The notes: generated by a model not told the origin, from the letters alone. A stretch of DNA of 52,592 bases from Bacillota bacterium (GCA_023453025.1 JAEXUD010000020.1:1-52592), one strand, 5' to 3'. Counted from the first letter of the stretch, positions 43,001 through 50,249 are shown. A program made the numbers and translations.

Positions 43001-43523
43001 CTAATTGTATCGGCTCCGGCTCCTGTTCTGTTATTTCAGTAAGTGTTTCCATATCAAAGTTCAGTCGTATCGTCATTATAGCATTATTCATAGGAGCTAC
43101 TGCCATTGACAGCTTAGGTAATTCTAACGTACTCAATTCAAATGTGAATGTATTGCTGCTTTCTTCTTCATTCACTGTTCCTGTTATTCCGGTTCCAGTC
43201 GTCAGGGTTCCCGCAGGCTCCGGCCAAACCTCTGCTATGTCTGCTCCTGTCACCGGGAGTCCCATTATGCTTGTTGGAACAAATTTAATTGTTGCCGTTA
43301 TTTCTCCGTCTGCTATTTCCAATACCGCTTTTCTGTCAAGACAATTTGCCATCATTGATGCCTTATCCTGTGTTTCGTGCCAGCCGTATACATCAACTTC
43401 ATATACTCCGTCTTCCAGCTCCTGTTCCCCTTCATAAGCATATGCGAAATTAGGTATTGCTGAAGATATTATAATCATAATCGCCATCAGCATGCTGAGA
43501 AGCTTATTTGTAGGTGTTCTCAT
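40062..43523 (-). CDS. Large surface haem-capture protein: four NEAT-like domains and three SLH domains
   Basis: 1153 residues. Signal peptide 1-29. NEAT-like domains at ~36-158, ~174-296, ~391-515 and ~735-860, e.g. YEVDVYGWHETQDKASMMANCL and PKLSMAVAPMNNAIMTIRLNF. The first two are nearly identical. Two InlB/'bacterial repeat'-like modules (YEVKVVAGANGTVNTAGGTY and a later GDGGTITPSGDV) lie between domains. A ~200-residue beta-rich region precedes NEAT 4. Three SLH repeats (~965-1147, FTDIVGHWAENVI, FADVDFAQYYAKSI, FSDMDEISSWAKSS) attach it to the S-layer or cell wall. The last strands lack the YxxxY haem tyrosines of staphylococcal NEATs and have Met instead, so Met or another residue may bind haem. 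AAGGAGG precedes the ATG; operator C lies upstream. Confidence 0.9.
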   Translation of the reverse strand: MRTPTNKLLSMLMAIMIIISSAIPNFAYAYEGEQELEDGVYEVDVYGWHETQDKASMMANCLDRKAVLEIADGEITATIKFVPTSIMGLPVTGADIAEVWPEPAGTLTTGTGITGTVNEEESSNTFTFELSTLELPKLSMAVAPMNNAIMTIRLNFDMETLTEITEQEPEPIQLEDGKYEIDVYGWHETQDKASMMANCLDRKAVLEIADGEITATIKFVPTSIMGLPVTGADIAEVWPEPAGTLTAGTGITGTVNEEEDSNTFTFELSTLDLPKLSMAVAPMNNAIMSIRLNFDMETLTEITEPEPTYEVKVVAGANGTVNTAGGTYEAGEEIEITATPTEGYKFKDWTVTGLGTVADPASASTIFIVGAGEGTVTANFEEEAIAPVFPSEDGIYEIGVKGWHSTLDDFSPMKDALDPKATLKIENGKMTVTIKFIPANIFGFEIDGSEVEEVWPEPSVGEVLVKGEGLKGVFNEADGSQSFTFELSTLELPRLGAFVTTMGSAPVLRLNFDKGDWERIGDLPTDEPKEDEPNLEEPEELPSEIVQPSEKDNVVILDKETLKTWIDNKTEEEKGTLAVAIPVQKGTEGSVDGIIVIPVSVLQSHIGDGVNSLQVLIEKISSEDEAGAEEALPENTTILQDFDVKLIKVFDADTEEVHDLNGKVKVVIELTDAQAAEISEGTPGLYYYNPSANELENMNADFEGNTVTFYTEHFSAYVVAVTKTDDSDNGGNDGGGTVTDPELDPDNLADGRYTIKAEALKENDNSKSMAHGLIVQPLQLDVDGGQIWVSMLLKSTGEYPLEEVKMLLYRDKSGNYKKADLTYNSSSQTIVLEFPTNSLTEEQYMQVDVPIVTDAIGKQTFRLIFDTDTLKKGGSMKDPSSVSSVTINEFIIKASAGDGGTITPSGDVKVTKGEDQEFLIKANEGYKIKYVIVDGKSVGAVETYTFNDVQKGATISVSFEKTDGVNLAEFTDIVGHWAENVIKIVVEKGLLVGTGDNKFSPDMEVTRGMLVTVLGRLANVDVSSYESLKFADVDFAQYYAKSIAWAAEAGIVAGVSDDKFAPDTSITREQLAVIIMNYAKFAGIDLTETDEKTEFSDMDEISSWAKSSVLDAQKSGLINGKENNKFDPKRTATRAEAAAIIVRLLDIAEAQQD
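42591..43418 (-). repeat. Tandem 414-bp repeat encoding NEAT-like domains 1 and 2
   Basis: Units 43005-43418 and 42591-43004 are nearly identical in DNA and protein (138-residue period), with only scattered differences such as TTG/TAG and ESSN/EDSN. This indicates recent duplication or ongoing gene conversion. Confidence 0.9.
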
Positions 43524-43556
43524 AAATCCTCCTTGATTTGTTATATTTTTCCCTGC

Positions 43557-43613
43557 TTAAATTTTGTTGTGTCGTTTAGGGAACAAACGACATAGAAATG
43601 ATTTAAAATACAT
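43557..43613 (-). CDS. 18-residue upstream reading frame in the leader of the NEAT/SLH gene
   Basis: ATG 43613 follows GAGGAGG by 10 bases, a site as strong as that of any gene here, and lies 24 bases after operator C. The frame reads MYFKSFLCRLFPKRHNKI and stops 33 bases before the NEAT/SLH start. It contains the perfect hairpin TGTCGTTT/AAACGACA (43570-43592). It could be a regulatory leader peptide or a coupled upstream frame; the product itself is unlike anything I recognise. Confidence 0.5.
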   Translation of the reverse strand: MYFKSFLCRLFPKRHNKI

Positions 43614-43636
43614 TTATTTTTTACCTCCTCATTTTT

Positions 43637-43654
43637 AGTTAGTCATGACTAACA
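43637..43654 (-). promoter_or_regulatory. Operator C: AGTTAG-N6-CTAACA before the NEAT/SLH gene
   Basis: AGTTAGTCATGACTAACA; the inner 16 bases are a perfect palindrome. A TATAAA -10-like box (43670-43665) ends 10 bases upstream; the -35 is weak. It probably controls the NEAT/SLH gene and, by read-through, the Shp-isdE operon. Confidence 0.75.
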
Positions 43655-43693
43655 TAATTTTAGATTTATATATTGTAAAACTCCATCTGCAGT

Positions 43694-44014
43694 TTATTTA
43701 AAATATTTTGTATAACGTGATTCTATAATGTGTTTTATAACTGCTGCCGGATTTTTAAACAACATTCTTGGACCGGAATATTTCATAACCTCTTTAATTT
43801 TTGCTCTCATATCCGGCTTGTAACAATGTATGGGGCAGTTGGCGCAAAACCCTTTGTTTTCTCCAAATCTGCAGCTGTCCAGCCTCTTATGAGCATATTC
43901 CATAAGCTCCCTGCATTTCCGGCAGGGAGGAGAAGCTGTATGCTTGTACCCCTTACAATAAATCATAATCATTTGATCTATCATGAGTTTTTCTTCTTCT
44001 ATTTTACTTTTCAT
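43694..44014 (-). CDS. YgbA-like 'nitrous oxide-stimulated promoter' family protein
   Basis: 106 residues with cysteines CRKC, C in SCRFGE, CANCPIHCYKPDMR and the ending MKYSGPRMLFKNPAAVIKHII. These match YgbA closely, including spacing. YgbA expression in enterics is induced by nitric oxide through NsrR; the protein's activity is uncertain, and its cysteines suggest an iron-sulfur or zinc site. It starts within the stop of the CydC-like gene (TAATGA) and ends the CydDC-like operon, an unusual partnership. Confidence 0.9.
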   Translation of the reverse strand: MKSKIEEEKLMIDQMIMIYCKGYKHTASPPCRKCRELMEYAHKRLDSCRFGENKGFCANCPIHCYKPDMRAKIKEVMKYSGPRMLFKNPAAVIKHIIESRYTKYFK

Positions 44015-45672
44015 TATGACATTCTCCCCATTTTCAATTCATACAGCTCATCAGCAATTTTTAATGCGGAGCTTCTGTGGGAAACTAATACTACAGTGCT
44101 ATTGCAGGAATTTTCCCTGAGGGATTTAAGTATAACAGCTTCATTTAAACTGTCCAGATTGCTTGTGGGTTCATCTAATATCATTACAGAAGCATTGTGC
44201 AGGAAGGCTCTTGCCAGACCCAAACGCTGCTTTTCTCCTCCTGAAAGTCTGTCTCCCAGCTCTCCTACATTTGTTTTATATCCCTTTGGCAATGTCATAA
44301 TAAATTCATGAACCGAAGCTTTCTTGGCTGCATCAATCACATCATCCATGCTTGCCTTTAAATTTCCTATTTTAATATTTCCCTCTACTGTATCATTAAA
44401 TAGAAATGTTTCTTGCGTCATGTAGCTTTCCATAGCTCTCAAGCATTTTGTATTTATGTTTTTTATATTCTCATTTGAAATTTGTATACTTCCTTTTCCT
44501 GTATCCCAGAATCTCATGAGAAGCTTCAATAGAGTTGATTTCCCCGAACCACTTTTCCCCGAGATGCCTACTATTGCATTTTCATTTATACAAATATTTA
44601 TATTTTCCAATATATTTTCATTATCATAGGCAAAGCTTACATCGTCAAATTCAGTGTTGTAGAACTCCACATCCTTACCATCTCTTACTTCCGGTGTCAT
44701 CGGAGATTCATCCAATATATCCAAAACCCTATCTGCACTTGCAAATGTCTGTACCAGGCTGTTTGAAAGGCCGCTCAAAGCTATTACAGGACCAAAGGAG
44801 CTGAACATTGCCATTGTCGGAATTAAAACTCCGCCAAATTCTATGATATTATGCTCCATCATATAGATTCCCAGAAACAGTATTGCCATTGAAAACAAGT
44901 ATATTGACCCATCTGTTAAAGCTTTTGCTGATCCTTCATGATTTTTAAGCTTCTTTTGCTGTTCATTTAATTCTTCTGTCATACTTTCAATACTGTCCAG
45001 ATGTTTGTATCCATAATTATACTGTATGCTTTCTTTCATTCCTCTAAGGCTTTCCAGACAGAAACTGCTTGCCTTACCGAAAATCTTCCTGTATTCATTT
45101 CCCTTTTCTCTGCCTGTACGGGAATTTACAACCGGAATTATAACTCCCACAGTAAAATACGCAAATGCGGCAATTAATCCAAAAATAATGTTGTAGCTTC
45201 CTATAAAAATTATCATTATGGCGGAAACCATCAGGGCTATGGCAACAGGGGCTATAGTATGTGCATAAAACACTTCCAAAAGCTCAATATCACTTGTTAT
45301 GAGGGAAACCAAATTCCCTTGTTCTTTCACTTCCATTTTAGCCGGAGCAAGATTCCGTAAAGCTTTGAAAACTTTGTCTCTAAGTATTGCCAACACCTTG
45401 AATGCTATGTAATGCCCAGATAGCTGTTCGCCGTAATGCAGCAGCCCTCTCAGCAAGGCGCATGCCGCAATTGCTGTAAATATAGTTTTAAGGCTTGTGT
45501 TGCCTGCGCCGAGACCCAGCACTTTGAGTATTCCCGCACCTCCTAATACCGGTATGGCTATGGCACATAAATATCCTGCCACTCCTGATAAAATGGTACA
45601 AATCATTACCGGTATCAGGGAATCTATGAGAACAATCAATCTTTTAATTATATTTATTCCTCCCCTACGCAT
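44014..45672 (-). CDS. CydC-like ABC transporter half
   Basis: About 552 residues: six-helix membrane domain, then an ATPase with GKSGSGKSTLLKLLMRFWD, LSGGEKQRLGLARAFL and VMILDEPTSNLD. ATG 45672 is preferred to 45720, because GGAGG lies 11 bases before it and the longer form would overlap the partner by 56 bases. It pairs with the CydD-like gene upstream (8-base overlap). CydDC-type transporters export cysteine/glutathione and bind haem; the substrate here is not known. Confidence 0.88.
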   Translation of the reverse strand: MRRGGINIIKRLIVLIDSLIPVMICTILSGVAGYLCAIAIPVLGGAGILKVLGLGAGNTSLKTIFTAIAACALLRGLLHYGEQLSGHYIAFKVLAILRDKVFKALRNLAPAKMEVKEQGNLVSLITSDIELLEVFYAHTIAPVAIALMVSAIMIIFIGSYNIIFGLIAAFAYFTVGVIIPVVNSRTGREKGNEYRKIFGKASSFCLESLRGMKESIQYNYGYKHLDSIESMTEELNEQQKKLKNHEGSAKALTDGSIYLFSMAILFLGIYMMEHNIIEFGGVLIPTMAMFSSFGPVIALSGLSNSLVQTFASADRVLDILDESPMTPEVRDGKDVEFYNTEFDDVSFAYDNENILENINICINENAIVGISGKSGSGKSTLLKLLMRFWDTGKGSIQISNENIKNINTKCLRAMESYMTQETFLFNDTVEGNIKIGNLKASMDDVIDAAKKASVHEFIMTLPKGYKTNVGELGDRLSGGEKQRLGLARAFLHNASVMILDEPTSNLDSLNEAVILKSLRENSCNSTVVLVSHRSSALKIADELYELKMGRMS

Positions 45673-47401
45673 AAGCAACTTTTCCTCCGGCATATTCTTC
45701 AATACTTTTTTGATTTCCATATAATTTTGAGTAGTATCCTCCTTCCATTATAAGGTCCCAATGATTACCCTGCTCCACAATAACTCCCTTATCCAAAACA
45801 TATATAATATCTGATTCCTTAGCATTTTCTAATCTGTGAGATATCAGAATAACTGTTTTTTTACCGGAAAGCTCACGAATAACTGTCATAATACTTTTTT
45901 CGCTTTCTGTATCTATGTTTGATGTTGCTTCATCAAATATATATATGTCACTTTCATGGAGAAGTGCCCTTGCCAGCGCAAGTCTTTGCCTCTGACCTCC
46001 TGACAAATTGGAACCCTGTTCTCTTATTTTAAATTCAAGTCCTCCTTTTGCTTTTACAAAATCATACAAATTAACTTTTTTAAGGGCTTTTTCCATCTCT
46101 TCCCGTCCGGCATCCCTTTTGCCCATCAGAAGGTTGTCCTTTATACTTCCTTTGAAAATATAACTGTTATGGCTTATAAGTGTTATATTTTCCATAATTT
46201 CATTTTCGGGAATATCCCTAAGGGAGGTTTTTCCTATCTTTATACTTCCCTTGTAGTTTTTAATTGTACCCATGAGCAGACCTGCTATAGTGCTTTTACC
46301 TGAGCCTGACTGTCCTACTATGGAGGTAAAGCTTCCCACTGGTATTTCCATATTTATATCATTTAGTATCTGTCTTTCTTCCTCATAGAAAAAGGAAAGA
46401 TTTCGGACAGATATATCCTCTTTTGCATATTTTCCATTTTGGGTTTCCCTCTCATCTAAATCCAATATTTCAAACATTTTGTCACTTGCAGACATTCCGT
46501 TCATGGCTACATGGAAGAGAGAGCCTAAAAGCCTCAGAGGAATAAAGAATTCTGATGAAAGCATAATAATTGTAAATGCTCCCCATATTTCCATACTTCC
46601 TGCGGCAAGCCCCATGATTGCCGTAATAATTCCTACTGCTGTTCCGCCATATGCAATTATGTCCATCATAGTAACGGAATTTAACTGCATCCGCAGAACC
46701 TTCATAGTTATTATCCTGAATCTTTCAGCAATTTCATTCATTTTACCGTTTTTATACTCGTCTGCTTCATATATTTTCAAGGTTGTAAGCCCTTGAACAT
46801 TGTCAAGAAAGTCTTCTCCCAAGTCCATATATTGTCCCCAGTATTTCCCGAATAGTTTTTTTGCGTACTTCATTATGACAATAATAGAAGCAGGTATCAG
46901 CGGAACACATAAAAGCAGCGCAATTGCTGAAGTTGAATTTATAAAATACAAAACTGCAAATAGTGTCAATGGCGCAGCAATACTATAAAATAACTGGGGC
47001 AAGTATCTTCCAAAATAAATCTCCAGTTGCTCCACACCTTCTACTGAAAGCTGAATGGCTTCTGATGTTGATATTTTATCTGAATAGGATATGCCCATTT
47101 TCAGTATTTTTTCAAACAACTCTAATCTAAGAGTTTTTTTTGCATTTGCAGTTGCCTTATGGCTTATAACAGCAGATAGTTTACTGCACAGCAGGCGAAT
47201 TGCTATTGCTATGGTTATTATCACCCCTTGTACACCGTAATTATATATTGACAGATTCCTGTATATGCTTCCTTGTAAAATCTTCCCTATGATAATTATA
47301 AGCACAATACTGCATAACAAGCTTATCCAATTTACAAGCACTGTTCCTGCCAGATATCTTTTTGAGTTTTTTACTAATTCAAAAAGCCTCATTCTAATCA
47401 T
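45665..47401 (-). CDS. CydD-like ABC transporter half
   Basis: 578 residues: membrane domain (1-320, with GISYSDKISTSEAIQLSVEGVEQLEIYFGRYLPQ typical of this subfamily) and an ATPase with GQSGSGKSTIAGLLMG, LSGGQRQRLALARALL and IYIFDEATSNID. AAAGGAT lies 8 bases before the ATG. It is first gene of the unit CydD-CydC-YgbA, whose promoter and operator D lie about 230 bases upstream, so the unit has a long leader containing a strong hairpin. A similar exporter pair accompanies the shr-shp haem operon of Streptococcus pyogenes. Confidence 0.88.
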   Translation of the reverse strand: MIRMRLFELVKNSKRYLAGTVLVNWISLLCSIVLIIIIGKILQGSIYRNLSIYNYGVQGVIITIAIAIRLLCSKLSAVISHKATANAKKTLRLELFEKILKMGISYSDKISTSEAIQLSVEGVEQLEIYFGRYLPQLFYSIAAPLTLFAVLYFINSTSAIALLLCVPLIPASIIVIMKYAKKLFGKYWGQYMDLGEDFLDNVQGLTTLKIYEADEYKNGKMNEIAERFRIITMKVLRMQLNSVTMMDIIAYGGTAVGIITAIMGLAAGSMEIWGAFTIIMLSSEFFIPLRLLGSLFHVAMNGMSASDKMFEILDLDERETQNGKYAKEDISVRNLSFFYEEERQILNDINMEIPVGSFTSIVGQSGSGKSTIAGLLMGTIKNYKGSIKIGKTSLRDIPENEIMENITLISHNSYIFKGSIKDNLLMGKRDAGREEMEKALKKVNLYDFVKAKGGLEFKIREQGSNLSGGQRQRLALARALLHESDIYIFDEATSNIDTESEKSIMTVIRELSGKKTVILISHRLENAKESDIIYVLDKGVIVEQGNHWDLIMEGGYYSKLYGNQKSIEEYAGGKVAYA

Positions 47402-47507
47402 TTATTTACATCCTTTTTTGTCTATTGTCATGCGGAAAATAATAATAAAATATTATTTAATCTGGTCCGAAGAAATGTTAGCCCAACGAAACACCCCTTA
47501 AACCACT

Positions 47508-47537
47508 GTGAGGAATGATGCAACCATCATTCCTCAC
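47508..47537. repeat. Strong hairpin in the leader of the CydDC-like operon
   Basis: GTGAGGAATGATG (47508-47520) and CATCATTCCTCAC (47525-47537), 13-bp perfect stem with a 4-base loop (CAAC). There is no T-run on either side. It lies between operator D and the CydD-like start; it may be an mRNA-stability element, an attenuator part or an end of the repressor transcript. Confidence 0.7.
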
Positions 47538-47620
47538 AAACATATTATGTAATTTTCATTGTAATTTATTATTTTAATTAGTTTTATTAAAAAAACTGCC
47601 GCGGTAATTTATCCTTCATT

Positions 47621-47638
47621 CGTTAGTTGTCACTAACT
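47621..47638 (-). promoter_or_regulatory. Operator D: CGTTAG-N6-CTAACT before the CydDC-like operon
   Basis: CGTTAGTTGTCACTAACT starts 10 bases after the -10 of the promoter at 47649-47677. Confidence 0.75.
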
Positions 47639-47648
47639 TTATATGGTC

Positions 47649-47677
47649 ATCTTATATCACAAAATTAAATCTGTCAA
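47649..47677 (-). promoter_or_regulatory. Promoter of the CydDC-like operon, inside the end of the repressor gene
   Basis: TTGACA (47677-47672), 17-bp spacer, TAAGAT (47654-47649). Most of it lies in the last codons of the NEAT-repressor gene. Confidence 0.65.
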
Positions 47678-48560
47678 TAGTATTTATTTTTTCATTGACA
47701 TCTTTTCTACCTAGCTTTACTATTTTTTTCCTCGAAGCAAAATTCAATCTTAGTTTTGCCTCCGAAGCTGGCATGTTAAAAATACCTACAGAAGCATAAA
47801 CTTTCAAACGTAATTTTCCGTTTATAATTACCCCTAACTCATCATTTTGCGGATTAATATCATATATGGGTATTAAAAACAGATCATCCCCAACCTTTGC
47901 ATCTAAATATCTTTGTCCATTCCAGTAGCATAATCGGCTAAGCCTTCCGCTTAAATACATTCCACTTAAAGATTTATGTGTTATTTTTTTGGGTCTTATC
48001 ATAATTATTGCTTTTTCATCAGAAATATCCATAATGCACGGATGAATAAGAGCTTTATTTCCCATGGATACTGTTTTTTCATCATATTTCAGTAATTTGA
48101 AAGGAACTTCATAGCACCCTTCACCTATTGCTATATCCTTAACGTTTATGGTAGAAGTGCTGATATCTCTGTCAATATTTATTTCTTCATTTTTTGAGTT
48201 AATATTTTCAATGAACTTTTCAACTAAATCTTCTGACATGCTGGATATAAAATTCACAGCATCTTTATTTGCTATGTTGGGAGACATCTCTAAACTATCA
48301 ACAAAGAAACGCATTATTCTTAAATAATCCCTTCTGATTTCCTCTGCACAACTGATTCCTTTCTTCGTAAGGCTTATATCTCCATATGCTTCTTTTTCAA
48401 CCAAACCTATCTTTTCCATTGTAGCAAGCATTTTATGAGCACTGGATTTGCTGACCTCCAAAGACGTTGCCACTTCTGACAGGCTTACATTTGAAGTATT
48501 TATATTATAAATAGCAATAAGATATTTAACCTGCGATACAGTTAATTTGTTATATGACAT
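47652..48560 (-). CDS. DtxR-type repressor fused to an intracellular NEAT haem-binding domain
   Basis: 302 residues, no signal peptide or membrane helix. Residues 8-70 are a DtxR/MntR-like winged helix (LSEVATSLEVSKSSAHKMLATMEKIGLVE). Residues 71-125 match the dimerisation helices (RRDYLRIMRFFVDSLEM), but the metal ligands of MntR are gone: the EGIEHHL segment reads VNFISSM here and the HEL histidine is replaced (DYL). Residues ~147-275 read as a NEAT domain: CYEVPFKLLKYDEKTVSMGNKAL, then SGRLSRLCYWNG, then VGIFNMPASEAKLRLNF, the conserved Y.V...L......SMGN.AL start and A.L.LNF final strand of clostridial NEATs. I infer haem sensing. Operator E overlaps its leader, suggesting autoregulation. 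GAGGAGGTG precedes the ATG. I know of no described regulator of this build. Confidence 0.8.
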   Translation of the reverse strand: MSYNKLTVSQVKYLIAIYNINTSNVSLSEVATSLEVSKSSAHKMLATMEKIGLVEKEAYGDISLTKKGISCAEEIRRDYLRIMRFFVDSLEMSPNIANKDAVNFISSMSEDLVEKFIENINSKNEEINIDRDISTSTINVKDIAIGEGCYEVPFKLLKYDEKTVSMGNKALIHPCIMDISDEKAIIMIRPKKITHKSLSGMYLSGRLSRLCYWNGQRYLDAKVGDDLFLIPIYDINPQNDELGVIINGKLRLKVYASVGIFNMPASEAKLRLNFASRKKIVKLGRKDVNEKINTIDRFNFVI

Positions 48561-48575
48561 TTTATCACCTCCTCG

Positions 48576-48593
48576 AGTTAGTTTTCGCTAACT
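48576..48593 (-). promoter_or_regulatory. Operator E: AGTTAG-N6-CTAACT before the NEAT-repressor gene
   Basis: AGTTAGTTTTCGCTAACT lies 14 bases after the -10 and directly before the ribosome site of the repressor gene. Autoregulatory position. Confidence 0.8.
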
Positions 48594-48607
48594 ATGTGGT
48601 ATTATAT

Positions 48608-48636
48608 ATATTACAATAATAAATAATTAATGTCAA
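48608..48636 (-). promoter_or_regulatory. Promoter of the NEAT-repressor gene
   Basis: TTGACA (48636-48631), 17-bp spacer, TAATAT (48613-48608). The first base of the -35 is also the first base of the IS-flanking direct repeat, so the insertion sits exactly at the upstream edge of this promoter. Confidence 0.75.
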
Positions 48637-48664
48637 TATTCTTTTTTAAGGAGTATTTAATTCT
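48636..48664 (+). repeat. Left 29-bp direct repeat (target-site duplication) of the IS
   Basis: Identical over 29 bases, in the same orientation, to 50481-50509 (begins ATATTCTTTTTTAAGG, ends TTAATTCT). Confidence 0.9.
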
Positions 48665-48766
48665 CTGATTGATTTATGATAATGTCTTAGTATATCACAA
48701 TTGATTATGTCCCAAATAAAAAAAGTATAGTATAATAAAACCTCATGACAAAAATGAGGAGACAGA

Positions 48767-50158
48767 ATGAGAAAGGTAATACTGACAATGGATGAAGACA
48801 AAAAATATATCACTATAAAAAAATTAGTAGAAACAGATGGAAATAAGCAAAGAGCAGCTGTTGAATTAGATTGCACCGTTAGACATGTAAATAGAATGAT
48901 TAAATGTTATAAAGAAAAAGGAAAGGAATTCTTTATTCATGGCAACAAGGGAAGGAAACCCATTCACACATTAGAAGATGAAACAAGAAAGAATGTAGTT
49001 GAACTTTATCGTACAAAATATGAAGATGCTAATTTTACACATTACTCTGAACTGTTAGAAAAACATGAAAATATTAAAATTTCAACAAGTACAATTAGAA
49101 CCATACTCATGGATGAATACGTCTTATCACCAAGAGCGACACGAGCAACCAGAAAAAATATAACCAAGAAATTAAAAAAATTACAAAAGGCTGCAAAATC
49201 AAAAAAAGAAGTAACTGCATTACAAAATATTATCATTGATATACAGGATGCACACCCAAGAAGACCTAGATGCGCTTTCTTTGGAGAAATGCTTCAAATG
49301 GATGCTTCTTTACATAATTGGTTCGGACAAGATAAATGCCAGCTTCACATAGCTGTAGATGATGCTACAGGTTCCATTTTAGGAGCATATTTTGATGGTC
49401 AGGAGACATTAAATGGTTATTACAATGTTTTGCATCAGATACTAACTCAATATGGCATTCCATATATGTTTTATACTGATAGGCGTACGGTATTTGAGTA
49501 TACAAAGAAAAAATCCCCTTCTATTGAAGAGGATACTTTCACTCAATTCGGTTATGCCTGCAAGCAACTTGGAATCGAGATTAAAACCAGCAGTGTAGCC
49601 CAAGCTAAAGGGCGTGTGGAACGAATGTTCCAAACATTGCAATCTCGCCTCATAATCGAAATGAGATTGGCTGGTATAAGCACAATTGATCAAGCCAATG
49701 AATTTTTGAACTCCTACATAAAAAAATTCAATAAACAATTTGCTTTACCTATAGATAATATCAAATCTGTGTTTGAAAAACAACCTGATAATGAAAAAAT
49801 TAATTTGACTTTAGCTGTTCTTACAGAAAGAAAAGTTGATAATGGTCATTGCATTAAATTCGAAAAGAAATACTTTAGACCTATAAATGTCAATGGAATT
49901 CCAGTTTACTATTACAAAGGCACCTATTGCATGGTTATTAAAGCTTTTGATGGTCAACTATTCGGCTGTATAAATGAACAAGTATATTCACTCGATGAAA
50001 TTCCTACACATATGCGTTTTTCTATGAATTTTGACTTTAAAATGTCGAACGAAAGACCAAAGAAAAAGTACATACCTCCAATGAATCATCCTTGGAGAAA
50101 ATCTTCATTTGAAAAGTACTTAGAAAGTCAATCTCATAGAGCTAAAAAGGTTAGTTAA
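48767..50158 (+). CDS. IS1202/ISNCY-type DDE transposase
   Basis: 463 residues. The N-terminal helix-turn-helix region has DGNKQRAAVELDCTVRHVNRMIKCY. The RNase-H-fold catalytic core has first Asp in MLQMDASLHNW, second in MFYTDRRTVF and Glu in AKGRVERMFQTLQSRL. The C-terminal ~120 residues follow the ISNCY group. GAGGAG lies 6 bases before the ATG. The reading frame is intact, so the element may be active. It is divergent from the repressor gene, the two starts being about 200 bases apart. Confidence 0.92.
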   Translation: MRKVILTMDEDKKYITIKKLVETDGNKQRAAVELDCTVRHVNRMIKCYKEKGKEFFIHGNKGRKPIHTLEDETRKNVVELYRTKYEDANFTHYSELLEKHENIKISTSTIRTILMDEYVLSPRATRATRKNITKKLKKLQKAAKSKKEVTALQNIIIDIQDAHPRRPRCAFFGEMLQMDASLHNWFGQDKCQLHIAVDDATGSILGAYFDGQETLNGYYNVLHQILTQYGIPYMFYTDRRTVFEYTKKKSPSIEEDTFTQFGYACKQLGIEIKTSSVAQAKGRVERMFQTLQSRLIIEMRLAGISTIDQANEFLNSYIKKFNKQFALPIDNIKSVFEKQPDNEKINLTLAVLTERKVDNGHCIKFEKKYFRPINVNGIPVYYYKGTYCMVIKAFDGQLFGCINEQVYSLDEIPTHMRFSMNFDFKMSNERPKKKYIPPMNHPWRKSSFEKYLESQSHRAKKVS

Positions 50159-50249
50159 CTCATTTTTGAATCTATTTTATGTAGGGCTATTTGTTGTACC
50201 AAATTTAAATGAATATTTATCACGGCACTTCATTTATTTACAGTAGGGG

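Noticed and set aside
42322..43437. A 371-codon open frame on the plus strand antisense to the NEAT/SLH gene
   Set aside because: It is Ser/Val/Pro-rich low-information sequence, has no ribosome site, and mirrors the tandem NEAT repeat; a shadow of the real gene.
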